Positions 1-5,469 of a stretch of DNA of 6,332 bases are shown piece after piece (within the stretch, counting starts at the first letter, position 1; the number at the start of each line of letters is the position of its first letter). Below the pieces are notes generated by a model. It did no database searches and was not told the origin of the DNA. It worked only from the letters and a program-made list of their open reading frames with translations. The DNA comes from an uncultured Hymenobacter sp. (GTDB lineage Bacteria > Bacteroidota > Bacteroidia > Cytophagales > Hymenobacteraceae), in NCBI GenBank assembly GCA_937871705.1, contig CALMOO010000747.1, forward strand, positions 8,738-15,069, given 5' to 3'. The translations under genes and the position numbers were made by a program.

Positions 1-471
1 GGGGAGTTCTTTCTTGCGTAGTTTCTCCTGGTCACTCATGTACTTCTGAATGGCCGGGCGATACCGTTCAAAATGGTCGTTGGCGATGTTAATGAGCAGG
101 TCGGCCAGGCCGACGCCGGCAACCTGAGTGAGGACTGCTAGCGCCTTGTGCAGGGCATCGTCCACGTAGATAGACTTGTGCTTGCGGGTGCGAACCGGCT
201 TGAGGAAAGCACTGGCATAATCAAACTGCTCAGCCGCCTCCTTCTTCCCGATAGTTAATTGATTATCTATTACTGACTGAGGGGCGGGGGCAATCGGCCG
301 GGCCACTACTGGCCTAGGTTCAATGGCAGCCGGGGCCGCAACTGGTTCAGGAGTGGCTTTGTCTTCTAGAGCCGAGAAGGTTTTGGCCGAACGGCCCTTC
401 GCGACAAAGTCCATCGCCTCAACGAATGATGCGCCCGTGGTGGGGGCGGGGGTGGTGCGTGATTTACTCAT
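1..471 (-). CDS. DUF3408-like conjugation protein, probable ribbon-helix-helix DNA binder (C-terminus cut by window)
   Basis: Reading from the ATG at 471 leftward, the frame stays open for 157 codons to the window edge, so the C-terminus is missing. Residues 1-20 are polar, 21-40 form a short conserved-looking helix, and about 41-70 are a Pro/Ala-rich linker. From about 95 a basic RTRKHKS run leads into a short strand (SIYVDD, 100-105) and two helices, the second ending in NDHFERYRPAI. That layout (basic-SIYV strand, helix, helix, HFxxYxxxI) is what I know from DUF3408 proteins, encoded beside traA in CTnDOT-type elements. The strand-helix-helix core suggests a ribbon-helix-helix fold binding DNA as a dimer. 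It starts 12 bp after the ParA stop, so the two are almost surely co-transcribed and may work as an ATPase and its DNA-binding partner. No Shine-Dalgarno sequence is seen. Family assignment is by pattern memory only; ParB/ParG-like or TraB-like naming is possible. Confidence 0.72.
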   Translation of the reverse strand, partial: MSKSRTTPAPTTGASFVEAMDFVAKGRSAKTFSALEDKATPEPVAAPAAIEPRPVVARPIAPAPQSVIDNQLTIGKKEAAEQFDYASAFLKPVRTRKHKSIYVDDALHKALAVLTQVAGVGLADLLINIANDHFERYRPAIQKYMSDQEKLRKKELP

Positions 472-483
472 GGCAGGAGGAGC

Positions 484-1251
484 TTAAAGAGTCGCGTCTG
501 CTTCGGTCACGGCCACTGTATCAGCTGCTTTAACCGGGGCGGTGCCGAAGATGATGCCCGACATCTCGGTAATCAGCCCACTAATGCTCAGGCGTAGGAA
601 TTCCTTGCTGAGCGGGAACATGGTCGAGCGCATTGCCTCCTTTTTGTAGTTGACGCTGTGCTCCAGGCGACTCGCCAGAAATGGAATATCCTGCTCGGCA
701 AAGTATTCCTCGGTGCGCGTGTAGAATTCCTGTTTCTCACTCTTAATGTGCTTGTTCCAAAAGGCATAATACTGCTTGAGGCGGCTGCCGGGCTGGCCTT
801 TGCTGAACTTGCCCAAGGCCTGCGCGAAGGGCAGTGTAGCCTCGACACTCAGAATGTCGGCCTCCAAGGGCATGAAGATGTAATCCAGTTGCTTCCACAG
901 CTCCAGAATGCCCGGCACATTGATAGTGCCCGGCGTGTCGATGAACACCAGGTCGTATTTGCCTTCCAGCTGCTTAGCGACAGTCAGGGCCTCCTTTACC
1001 TGGCAGGCAACGATGGGGTAAGCCTGCCGACCGAGCGCCTGAAACTCAGCCGCTTTTTCAGGGTTGGCTTGTAGTTTTTCCAGCTCCTTTTTGCGCAGCC
1101 CATTAAGCGAGTGCTGGGGATAGTCGCAGTCGATAACGGCTACCCGCTGCTTGGCCAGGAAGTGGAAGGCCGAGGCCGCCAGGATGTTGATGGTGGTTTT
1201 GCCCACGCCCCCCTTCTGGGAGGAGATCGAGATGTACTTGGTGCTGCTCAT
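484..1251 (-). CDS. ParA/MinD-type ATPase, TraA-like protein of conjugative elements
   Basis: A 255-residue protein of the ParA/MinD P-loop family. It has the deviant Walker A motif KGGVGKTT (13-20, with the signature lysine at 13), the A' motif VIDCDYPQHS (39-48; Asp41 and Asp43) and a Walker B motif DLVFIDTPG (100-108; Asp105). Such ATPases dimerise on ATP, bind DNA non-specifically and move or segregate DNA-protein complexes with a partner. In Bacteroidetes conjugative transposons the homologue TraA heads the operon opposite the mob genes, as here. There is no N-terminal helix-turn-helix, so this is the short ParA type (Ib-like), and autoregulation would need another protein. The start at 1251 places the P-loop 12 residues in, normal for the family. 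A TAnnTTTG -7 element lies about 87 bp upstream. The last 20 residues are Ala/Val/Thr-rich and probably disordered. The ParA family is certain; the role in transfer rather than partition is inferred from context. Confidence 0.92.
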   Translation of the reverse strand: MSSTKYISISSQKGGVGKTTINILAASAFHFLAKQRVAVIDCDYPQHSLNGLRKKELEKLQANPEKAAEFQALGRQAYPIVACQVKEALTVAKQLEGKYDLVFIDTPGTINVPGILELWKQLDYIFMPLEADILSVEATLPFAQALGKFSKGQPGSRLKQYYAFWNKHIKSEKQEFYTRTEEYFAEQDIPFLASRLEHSVNYKKEAMRSTMFPLSKEFLRLSISGLITEMSGIIFGTAPVKAADTVAVTEADATL

Positions 1252-1337
1252 GTGAACAAGACTGGGGAGTTAGGAAAGATGGGGAAAACTGGACTGTATG
1301 ATTAGTCGGGGATGTCCTTGGACTCTTTCACTGTTAG

Positions 1338-1371
1338 CAAATTTAGTTGTCCTGATTTGAAATGCAACAAA
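1338..1371 (-). promoter_or_regulatory. Candidate promoter for the parA-DUF3408 operon
   Basis: On the minus strand 1345-1338 reads TAAATTTG, a perfect match to the Bacteroidetes -7 consensus TAnnTTTG. Upstream, TTG at 1367-1365 gives a 19-bp spacer, or TTTG at 1371-1368 gives 22 bp; either resembles the -33 TTG/TTTG element. Transcription would start near 1331, leaving a leader of about 80 nt before the parA ATG. Position, orientation and motif agree, but no start site has been mapped. Confidence 0.55.
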
Positions 1372-1384
1372 AAGAGAGAAAAGA

Positions 1385-1417
1385 TTTAAAAATGATTTTA
1401 TGTAGCCGTTATATTTG
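1385..1417 (+). promoter_or_regulatory. Candidate promoter toward the mob operon
   Basis: TATATTTG at 1410-1417 matches the Bacteroidetes -7 consensus TAnnTTTG exactly. The -33 box is weak: TTTA at 1385-1388 with a 21-bp spacer. If used, transcription would start near 1424 and give a leader of about 365 nt carrying the whole 1675-1764 fold before the first mob gene. No better match lies nearer that gene; TGACTTTG at 1684-1691 and CACATTTG at 1775-1782 each miss one base and lack a -33 box. Confidence 0.42.
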
Positions 1418-1434
1418 TTAGTCACCAACAAGCA

Positions 1435-1614
1435 AAACAACCCGAGAGAGTACGATGATACACGCCTACAAAGTCTCCTAGCATGTTTCGCAGTTTCGCT
1501 TCTGCAAAAAAGAGAAAAGCTAAAAAAGTCTTCTTACTAAAGCAAGAGAATAAGAAAGAAAGAATCCTCTTGTTCTCTTATAACATGAAGATTTTATGAA
1601 GCAGAAACAACCCG
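1435..1614 (+). repeat. Pair of 10-bp direct repeats AAACAACCCG
   Basis: AAACAACCCG occurs at 1435-1444 and again at 1605-1614, with a similar GCA(n)A lead-in before each copy. The copies flank most of the right half of the AT-rich tract. Two copies of a 10-mer in about 540 bp are modestly unexpected by chance. They could be paired binding sites for a relaxosome, ParA-partner or regulator protein, but with two copies only this stays tentative. Confidence 0.35.
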
Positions 1615-1674
1615 TTTTTAGAATACTAACGGCGGAGGCTTTTGCGACTCTCTAACGCCCCCCAGAAGTTACCC

Positions 1675-1764
1675 AGCAAGCCATGACTTTGTACGTACAA
1701 ACCTTCGGTTTGCCCGCCCAAAGTCAACGGAGAAATTGACGCAAGCTATTTCTCCTGGCTTGCT
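1675..1764. other. Nested inverted repeats forming a perfect three-way junction; candidate origin of transfer (oriT)
   Basis: Four perfect inverted repeats tile 90 nt. Outer stem: 1675-1683 AGCAAGCCA with 1756-1764 TGGCTTGCT (9 bp). Second stem: 1684-1691 TGACTTTG with 1719-1726 CAAAGTCA (8 bp), enclosing a hairpin 1698-1703 CAAACC / 1707-1712 GGTTTG with loop TTC. Third stem: 1729-1736 GGAGAAAT with 1748-1755 ATTTCTCC (8 bp). The stems abut with only two unpaired bases (1727-1728) at the junction, and all 31 pairs are Watson-Crick, so either DNA strand or an RNA could fold. It ends 26 bp before the mobC-type gene, where origins of transfer of Bacteroidetes mob modules commonly lie. The oriT call is an inference; a structured mRNA leader or a REP-like element are the alternatives. 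No nic site can be assigned with confidence. Confidence 0.6.
1688..1701. repeat. 14-bp perfect palindrome TTTGTACGTACAAA
   Basis: TTTGTAC and GTACAAA are adjacent and exactly complementary. The palindrome overlaps the second stem and the inner hairpin of the larger fold, so it competes with them. As duplex DNA it is a good candidate binding site for a dimeric protein, such as the MobC-type protein or the XRE regulator. Confidence 0.7.
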
Positions 1765-1790
1765 AGCGCAGTCCCACATTTGGCGAACCC

Positions 1791-2123
1791 ATGGAAGAAG
1801 AAGTAACCCCGGCACCCGAGCCAGCAGGAGAAGAAAATGCTGGCAAGAATACGCGCATTGGCGTGCGGTTAGCGGCCACTGACAAGCGCGCCATTGCGGC
1901 CAAAGCGAAGCTGGCCGGCCTCAGTGTGGGCGAGTACATGCGCCGGGCAGCGCTGGGCAGAACGATAGTCGAGCGCATCCCGCCCGAGCTACGCCGGCTG
2001 CTGGGGGCCACCGGTAGCAACCTGAATCAGCTCACCAAGCTGGCCAACGCGGGCAAGTTGCCAGGGGCTGGCATCGACCAGTTGAACGACTTAGTAACCC
2101 GTCTACTCCAGACTTTGAAATGA
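1791..2123 (+). CDS. MobC-family relaxosome accessory protein (called MobA in Bacteroides elements)
   Basis: A 110-residue protein. After a disordered acidic, Pro-rich head (1-20) comes a ribbon-helix-helix core: strand TRIGVRL (21-27), a basic Lys/Ala-rich helix (about 30-42), the turn LSVGEY, and helix MRRAALG (50-56). The C-terminal part (64-110) contains PPELRRLLGATGSNLNQLTKLAN; the G-x-NLNQ-(x)n-AN element is typical of the MobC/relaxosome family. Such proteins bind inverted repeats at oriT, bend or melt the DNA and recruit the relaxase. The structured site at 1675-1764 lies just upstream. Only one start is possible, because an in-frame TAG occurs at 1764-1766. No Shine-Dalgarno sequence is seen, normal for Bacteroidetes. 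The stop overlaps the relaxase start by 4 bp, implying translational coupling and a fixed ratio of the two products. Confidence 0.85.
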   Translation: MEEEVTPAPEPAGEENAGKNTRIGVRLAATDKRAIAAKAKLAGLSVGEYMRRAALGRTIVERIPPELRRLLGATGSNLNQLTKLANAGKLPGAGIDQLNDLVTRLLQTLK

Positions 2124-3052
2124 TAGCCAAGACAGTCACCGGCGCAGACTTTACGGGCGCGCTGGAATACGGCGCGGGTATCCGGTCGGACCGCACCAAC
2201 AAGCAGGCCGAGCTATTAAGCGTGGCCAACGTCGGTAGTATAGACGCGGCCGGCATCGCGGCCGAGATGCGCGACGTGGCCGCCATGAGCAGCCGCATTC
2301 AGCAACCGGTGTGGCACACGATTCTTTCGTGGGCACCGGGCGAGCAGGTGAACCGGGAGCAGAAGCTACGCGCCGCGGCGCGGTACTGCGAGCTGATGGG
2401 CGCCGATCTGGCGCGGCATCAGGTAGCCGTCTATGAGCACCGCGACAAGGACCACCCGCACGTGCACATCTACATCAACCGCGTGCCCATCGACGGCGGG
2501 GCCGCCCTCGACACAAGCCAGAACTACGCCCGCAATGTGAAGGCTACCCAAAAGATTCGGAAGGAGCTAGGTATGGCTGAGCTACCCACCCGCAAGCAGG
2601 CTACCCGCGACCTCGACCCGAGCAAAGAAGCGACTCGTGGCCACGTGCGCCAGGTGCTCACGGCGGCCCTGGCTAATCCGGCTATTCGCTCGCTCGACCA
2701 GTTGGTGACCCACCTGCAGGAAAATCAGATTGAGGCGGCGCTAAAGCGCGACGCCAAGGGCATGCTGGTAGGTAGCAGCTTTCGCTACCAGGAAATCAGC
2801 GTGAAGGGTACGGATGTGGGCGTAAAGGCCAAGCAGCTGCGTGACCACTTCAGCCCCTTCGGCCGCGAGGTCCTGCGCACCATGCCTATGCCAGTCGGCA
2901 ACTATGGCCCGAACGACTCAGCAGGCCATGCCGCCACGCCTCACGGCCTGCTCTCCTTCGAAGAGGGGGTAGGGGAGGGGGGCGCCACCGATGACGCCAC
3001 CCAAAACGAGAATGTATGGCGGCGCAAGAAGCGCCGCCAGCGCCACCAGTAG
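2120..3052 (+). CDS. Relaxase / mobilisation nuclease (MobB-type, Relaxase PF03432 family)
   Basis: A 310-residue single-strand transesterase expected to nick oriT, stay bound to the 5' end and pilot the strand into the recipient. The N-terminus has the motif I region GALEYGAG, with Tyr17 the likely catalytic tyrosine, followed by the characteristic KQAELL (28-33). The metal-binding motif III is clear at 107-120: H-R-D-K-D-H-P-H-V-H-I-Y-I-N, with His107, Asp109, His112, His114, His116 and Asn120. The segment RYQEISVKGTDVGVKAKQLRD (222-242) resembles the post-catalytic part of Bacteroidetes relaxases. Length is in the usual 300-400 range. The C-terminal tail (from about 262) departs from the domain: a Gly/Glu stretch from G-runs, then a very basic RRKKRRQRHQ end suited to DNA binding. 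The start at 2120 lies inside the upstream stop (ATGA). Exact MOB class is not settled by reading alone. Confidence 0.92.
   Translation: MIAKTVTGADFTGALEYGAGIRSDRTNKQAELLSVANVGSIDAAGIAAEMRDVAAMSSRIQQPVWHTILSWAPGEQVNREQKLRAAARYCELMGADLARHQVAVYEHRDKDHPHVHIYINRVPIDGGAALDTSQNYARNVKATQKIRKELGMAELPTRKQATRDLDPSKEATRGHVRQVLTAALANPAIRSLDQLVTHLQENQIEAALKRDAKGMLVGSSFRYQEISVKGTDVGVKAKQLRDHFSPFGREVLRTMPMPVGNYGPNDSAGHAATPHGLLSFEEGVGEGGATDDATQNENVWRRKKRRQRHQ
2951..2982 (+). repeat. G-run element resembling a dispersed palindromic repeat inside the relaxase gene
   Basis: The perfect palindrome CTTCGAAG (2956-2963) is flanked by a pyrimidine arm on the left and G-runs on the right (GGGGG 2965-2969, GGGG 2972-2975, GGGGGG 2977-2982), so CTCT at 2951-2954 can pair with the first G-run. 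It encodes LLSFEEGVGEGG (277-288). The pattern resembles short GC-rich repeats scattered through many Bacteroidetes and cyanobacterial genomes. Its identity as such a repeat is from memory, and only one copy is present here. Confidence 0.3.
3017..3039 (+). other. Very stable GC hairpin at the end of the relaxase coding sequence
   Basis: TGGCGGCGC (3017-3025) and GCGCCGCCA (3031-3039) form a perfect 9-bp stem closed by the loop AAGAA. The right arm ends 11 nt before the relaxase stop codon. No T-tract follows, so it is not a canonical intrinsic terminator. It might slow RNA polymerase, protect the upstream mRNA from 3' exonucleases, or reduce readthrough to the coupling-protein gene. It may also simply follow from the Arg/Lys-rich tail it encodes. 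Confidence 0.5.
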
Positions 3053-3091
3053 CCACCACTTTACTTCCACCTCTTACCCCCCTTTACTGTT

Positions 3092-5104
3092 ATGGATGAC
3101 GAACGCGGAATGGGCAAAATCATGGACTTGATGCGGCTGTTTGCCGTCGTCCTGACGTTGCTGCACCTCTACTACTACTGCTACGGGTTCTTTACCGAGC
3201 ACCACCTGACAGCTGCTTGGTTCGGGGCCATCCTGGGCAAGTTCAGCACGAAGACCGCGCTATTCCACGCGCCCTACGTGACCAAGGGCGCGGCCGTGCT
3301 GCTGTTGGCGCTGGCCTGCCTGGGCACGCGGGGCAAGCCCAGCGAAACCCAGACGTGGCCCCCCATCCTGGCCTACCTGGTACTCGGGGCCGCCGTGTTC
3401 TTTGGCAACGGGTTCGTGCTGGAGCTGGCCTACTCGCCGGCTACGGTAACGGCGCTGTACTGCGCCTCGACCGCCGTCGGGTTTATGCTGCTGCTGCGCG
3501 GGGGCAACCTGGTGAGCCGGCTGCTGAAAGTGAACCTGATGGGCGACATTTTCAACACGGAGAATGAAACGTTTCCCCAAGAGGAGCGCAAGATGGAAAA
3601 CGAGTACTCGGTGAATTTGCCCACCGTGTACCAGCTGGGCAAGAAGCAGCGCCAAGGCTGGGTGAACATCGTCAACCCTTTCCGGGCCACCATTGTCTAC
3701 GGGACGCCGGGTTCGGGCAAGACCTTCGCCGTCATCAACCAGTTCATCAAGCAGCACTTGGCTAAGGGCTTTGCGATGTACGTGTACGACTTCAAGTTTC
3801 CGGACATGAGCACGCTGGTCTACAACGAGCTGCTCAAAAACGAGGGCAAGTACGAGAACCCGGTGCAGTTCTGCGTCATCAATTTCGACAACCCGAGCCG
3901 TAGCCACCGCTGCAACCCCTTGCTGCCGGCGATGATGACGGACATCATGGATGCCTACGAATCGGCGGCGACCATCATGCTCAACCTCAACCGGAAGTGG
4001 ATTGAGAAGCAAGGTGATTTCTTCATCGAGTCGCCCATCAACTTCGTGGCCGCCATCATCTGGTTTCTCAAGCTCTACGAGGGGGGCAAGTACTGCACCT
4101 TCCCGCACATGATTGAGTTCCTAGGGCGCAAATACGAGGAGATGTTTCCCATCCTGGGCGCTTATCCCGAGATTGAGAACTACGTAAGGCCCTTCGTGGA
4201 TGCCTTTGAAGGCGACGCCCGCGAGCAGCTGGAAGGCCAGATTGCCTCGGCCCGCATTCCGCTGGCCCGCATGGCCAGCCCGCAGCTCTACTGGGTGATG
4301 TCAGGCAACGATTTCACGCTCGACCTCAACAACCCCAAGCAGCCTAAGGTCTTGTGCGTGGGCAACAACCCCGAGCGCAAGCTGATTTACGGCGCCGCCC
4401 TGGGGCTCTACAATGCCCGCATCGTGAAGCTGGTCAATAAAAAGCACCAGCTGAAGTTCTCGCTCATCATTGACGAGCTGCCCACCATCTACTTCAAGGG
4501 GCTAGACGACCTGATTGCCACGGCCCGCAGCAACAAAGTTTCGACCTGCCTGGGCATTCAGACGAAGGCGCAAATTGACCGCGATTACGGCAAGCTCGAA
4601 TCCACTGCCATTCAGGAAGTCGTAGGTAATATCATTTCTGGCCAGGTGACGGGCGATAGCGCCGAGGCCCTGAGCAAGCGCTTCGGGCGCATCTTGCAGA
4701 AACGCCAGTCGGTGAGCATCAACAGCAAAGACACTAGTAGTAGCATTTCGACCCAACTCGACAGCATGATTCCCGCCAGCAAGATTTCTACCCTCTCGCA
4801 GGGCCGGTTTGTGGGCGCGGTCGCGGACAACTTTGGCGAGGAAATCAGCCAGAAGGTATTTCACGCCGAGATTATCGTGGATGCCGCCCAGCTCAAGCGG
4901 GAAGAGGAGGCATACGAAGCAATCCCAGAGATAACTAGTTTTGCGGATTCCGCCACAGGACAAGACCTGACCGAGCAAGTTATTCGGGATAACTACAAGA
5001 CAATCAAAGCCGATGTTGCGGCAATGGTTGCGAGTGAGTTAAACCGAATTAAACGTGACCCTGACCTGCGGCACCTAGTCAATAGTAAACCCGTTAAAAC
5101 ATGA
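3092..5104 (+). CDS. Type IV coupling protein (MobC/TraG-type membrane ATPase of Bacteroidetes conjugation)
   Basis: A 670-residue inner-membrane ATPase of the VirD4/TraG/FtsK-like group that links the relaxosome to the secretion channel and drives DNA export. Four hydrophobic segments occupy about 13-33, 66-78, 91-112 and 115-135. The nucleotide-binding domain follows, with Walker A GTPGSGKT (204-211), then AMYVYDFKFPD (228-238), typical of the Bacteroidetes coupling proteins, and Walker B SLIIDELPT (457-465, Asp461-Glu462). GIQTKAQID (488-496) fits the later ATPase motif of the family. Tail 600-670 is charged and helical and probably binds cargo. The start at 3092 lies 39 bp after the relaxase stop in a pyrimidine-rich spacer with no Shine-Dalgarno sequence; Met7, Met11 or Met14 are possible starts. 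The stop overlaps the next start by 4 bp (ATGA). Codons from about 4915 are notably less GC-rich than the rest of the gene. Confidence 0.93.
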   Translation: MDDERGMGKIMDLMRLFAVVLTLLHLYYYCYGFFTEHHLTAAWFGAILGKFSTKTALFHAPYVTKGAAVLLLALACLGTRGKPSETQTWPPILAYLVLGAAVFFGNGFVLELAYSPATVTALYCASTAVGFMLLLRGGNLVSRLLKVNLMGDIFNTENETFPQEERKMENEYSVNLPTVYQLGKKQRQGWVNIVNPFRATIVYGTPGSGKTFAVINQFIKQHLAKGFAMYVYDFKFPDMSTLVYNELLKNEGKYENPVQFCVINFDNPSRSHRCNPLLPAMMTDIMDAYESAATIMLNLNRKWIEKQGDFFIESPINFVAAIIWFLKLYEGGKYCTFPHMIEFLGRKYEEMFPILGAYPEIENYVRPFVDAFEGDAREQLEGQIASARIPLARMASPQLYWVMSGNDFTLDLNNPKQPKVLCVGNNPERKLIYGAALGLYNARIVKLVNKKHQLKFSLIIDELPTIYFKGLDDLIATARSNKVSTCLGIQTKAQIDRDYGKLESTAIQEVVGNIISGQVTGDSAEALSKRFGRILQKRQSVSINSKDTSSSISTQLDSMIPASKISTLSQGRFVGAVADNFGEEISQKVFHAEIIVDAAQLKREEEAYEAIPEITSFADSATGQDLTEQVIRDNYKTIKADVAAMVASELNRIKRDPDLRHLVNSKPVKT

Positions 5105-5469
5105 TTAATAGAGAGCAAATTGGGAAGCGATTGGTAATGCTACGCGACGAGCTAGCCGGCCCTGGAGAGGATAGTTGGTCACAAGCCAAGTTGGCCGAGG
5201 AAGCGGGCCTTTCGCGGAACGTGATCGCCAGGCTGGAGCAAACCTTCTCGGGTAGTATCGAAGTCTGCTTAACGATACTCTTCTTTTTTCATCGGCGGGG
5301 CTACAACATCAGCTGGATTGTCCTGCCTGATAATTCAACGGTTACCAAGATGGCCATGAGTGACACCACCAAGGCGCTTGATGCACAACTGGTACTTGCA
5401 AACCTTGTGGAGTTAAAGGAAGTGCTTGGTAAAGAAATAGATAGCCTCATAGGGCGTCTTAATGGGTAA
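5101..5469 (+). CDS. XRE-family helix-turn-helix transcriptional regulator
   Basis: A 122-residue protein with an N-terminal XRE/Cro-like domain (about 5-63). The helix-turn-helix is at 27-47: SQAKLAEEAGLSRNVIARLEQ, with the Q-x-LA-x-x-AGLS and IARLE signatures. After it comes FFFHRRGYNISWIVLPDNSTV (61-81). This GYN-x-x-WI-x-x-xDN pattern is common in small Bacteroidetes XRE regulators, as I recall. The C-terminal helix (about 88-121, Leu/Val/Glu/Lys-rich) probably dimerises. It overlaps the coupling-protein stop by 4 bp and so is the last gene of the mob operon. Likely roles are autoregulation of the mob operon or control of the next gene, whose upstream region carries the palindrome at 5505-5518. 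GC is about 50% by hand count, lower than the other mob genes, hinting at separate acquisition. The target is not known. Confidence 0.88.
   Translation: MINREQIGKRLVMLRDELAGPGEDSWSQAKLAEEAGLSRNVIARLEQTFSGSIEVCLTILFFFHRRGYNISWIVLPDNSTVTKMAMSDTTKALDAQLVLANLVELKEVLGKEIDSLIGRLNG

Larger units (their letters stand above)
1252..1790. promoter_or_regulatory. Divergent control region between the parA operon and the mob operon
   Basis: These 539 bp between two divergent operons hold no credible gene; only a few codons can be read before stops in the frames I followed. By hand count GC is about 34% over 1321-1620, against about 60% in the flanking genes, and rises again after 1621. The left part is the parA leader, with a small GTCC-TT-GGAC palindrome at 1314-1323. 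The middle holds two back-to-back candidate promoters and purine-rich runs (1369-1392, 1505-1565). The right end holds the nested inverted repeats at 1675-1764. An AT-rich tract next to inverted repeats and directly upstream of relaxosome genes is the usual architecture of an origin of transfer. Confidence 0.75.

Noticed and set aside
658..1074. Plus-strand open frame opposite parA
   Set aside because: It lies fully inside the confirmed ParA gene, shows no recognisable domain, and no promoter motif or coupling supports it.
1485..1499. Tandem GTTTCGC repeat (1485-1491 and 1493-1499) as an iteron or CRISPR-like array
   Set aside because: There are just two 7-bp copies one base apart, with no further units nearby; no CRISPR array is present anywhere in the window.
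1750..1759. TTTCTCCTGG repeated at 22-31 and 1750-1759
   Set aside because: Many shared 10-mers are expected by chance in a 6.3-kb window, and the first copy lies in coding sequence.
2965..2982. G-quadruplex in the relaxase gene
   Set aside because: Only three separate G-runs are present (5, 4 and 6 G); four runs with loops are needed for a standard three-tetrad quadruplex.
3260..4108. Long open frame on the minus strand (282 codons) opposite the coupling-protein gene
   Set aside because: It lies wholly antisense to a gene with clear Walker motifs, and its product is a low-complexity His/Val/Arg/Gln-rich string typical of the antisense of GC-rich codons. No domain is visible.
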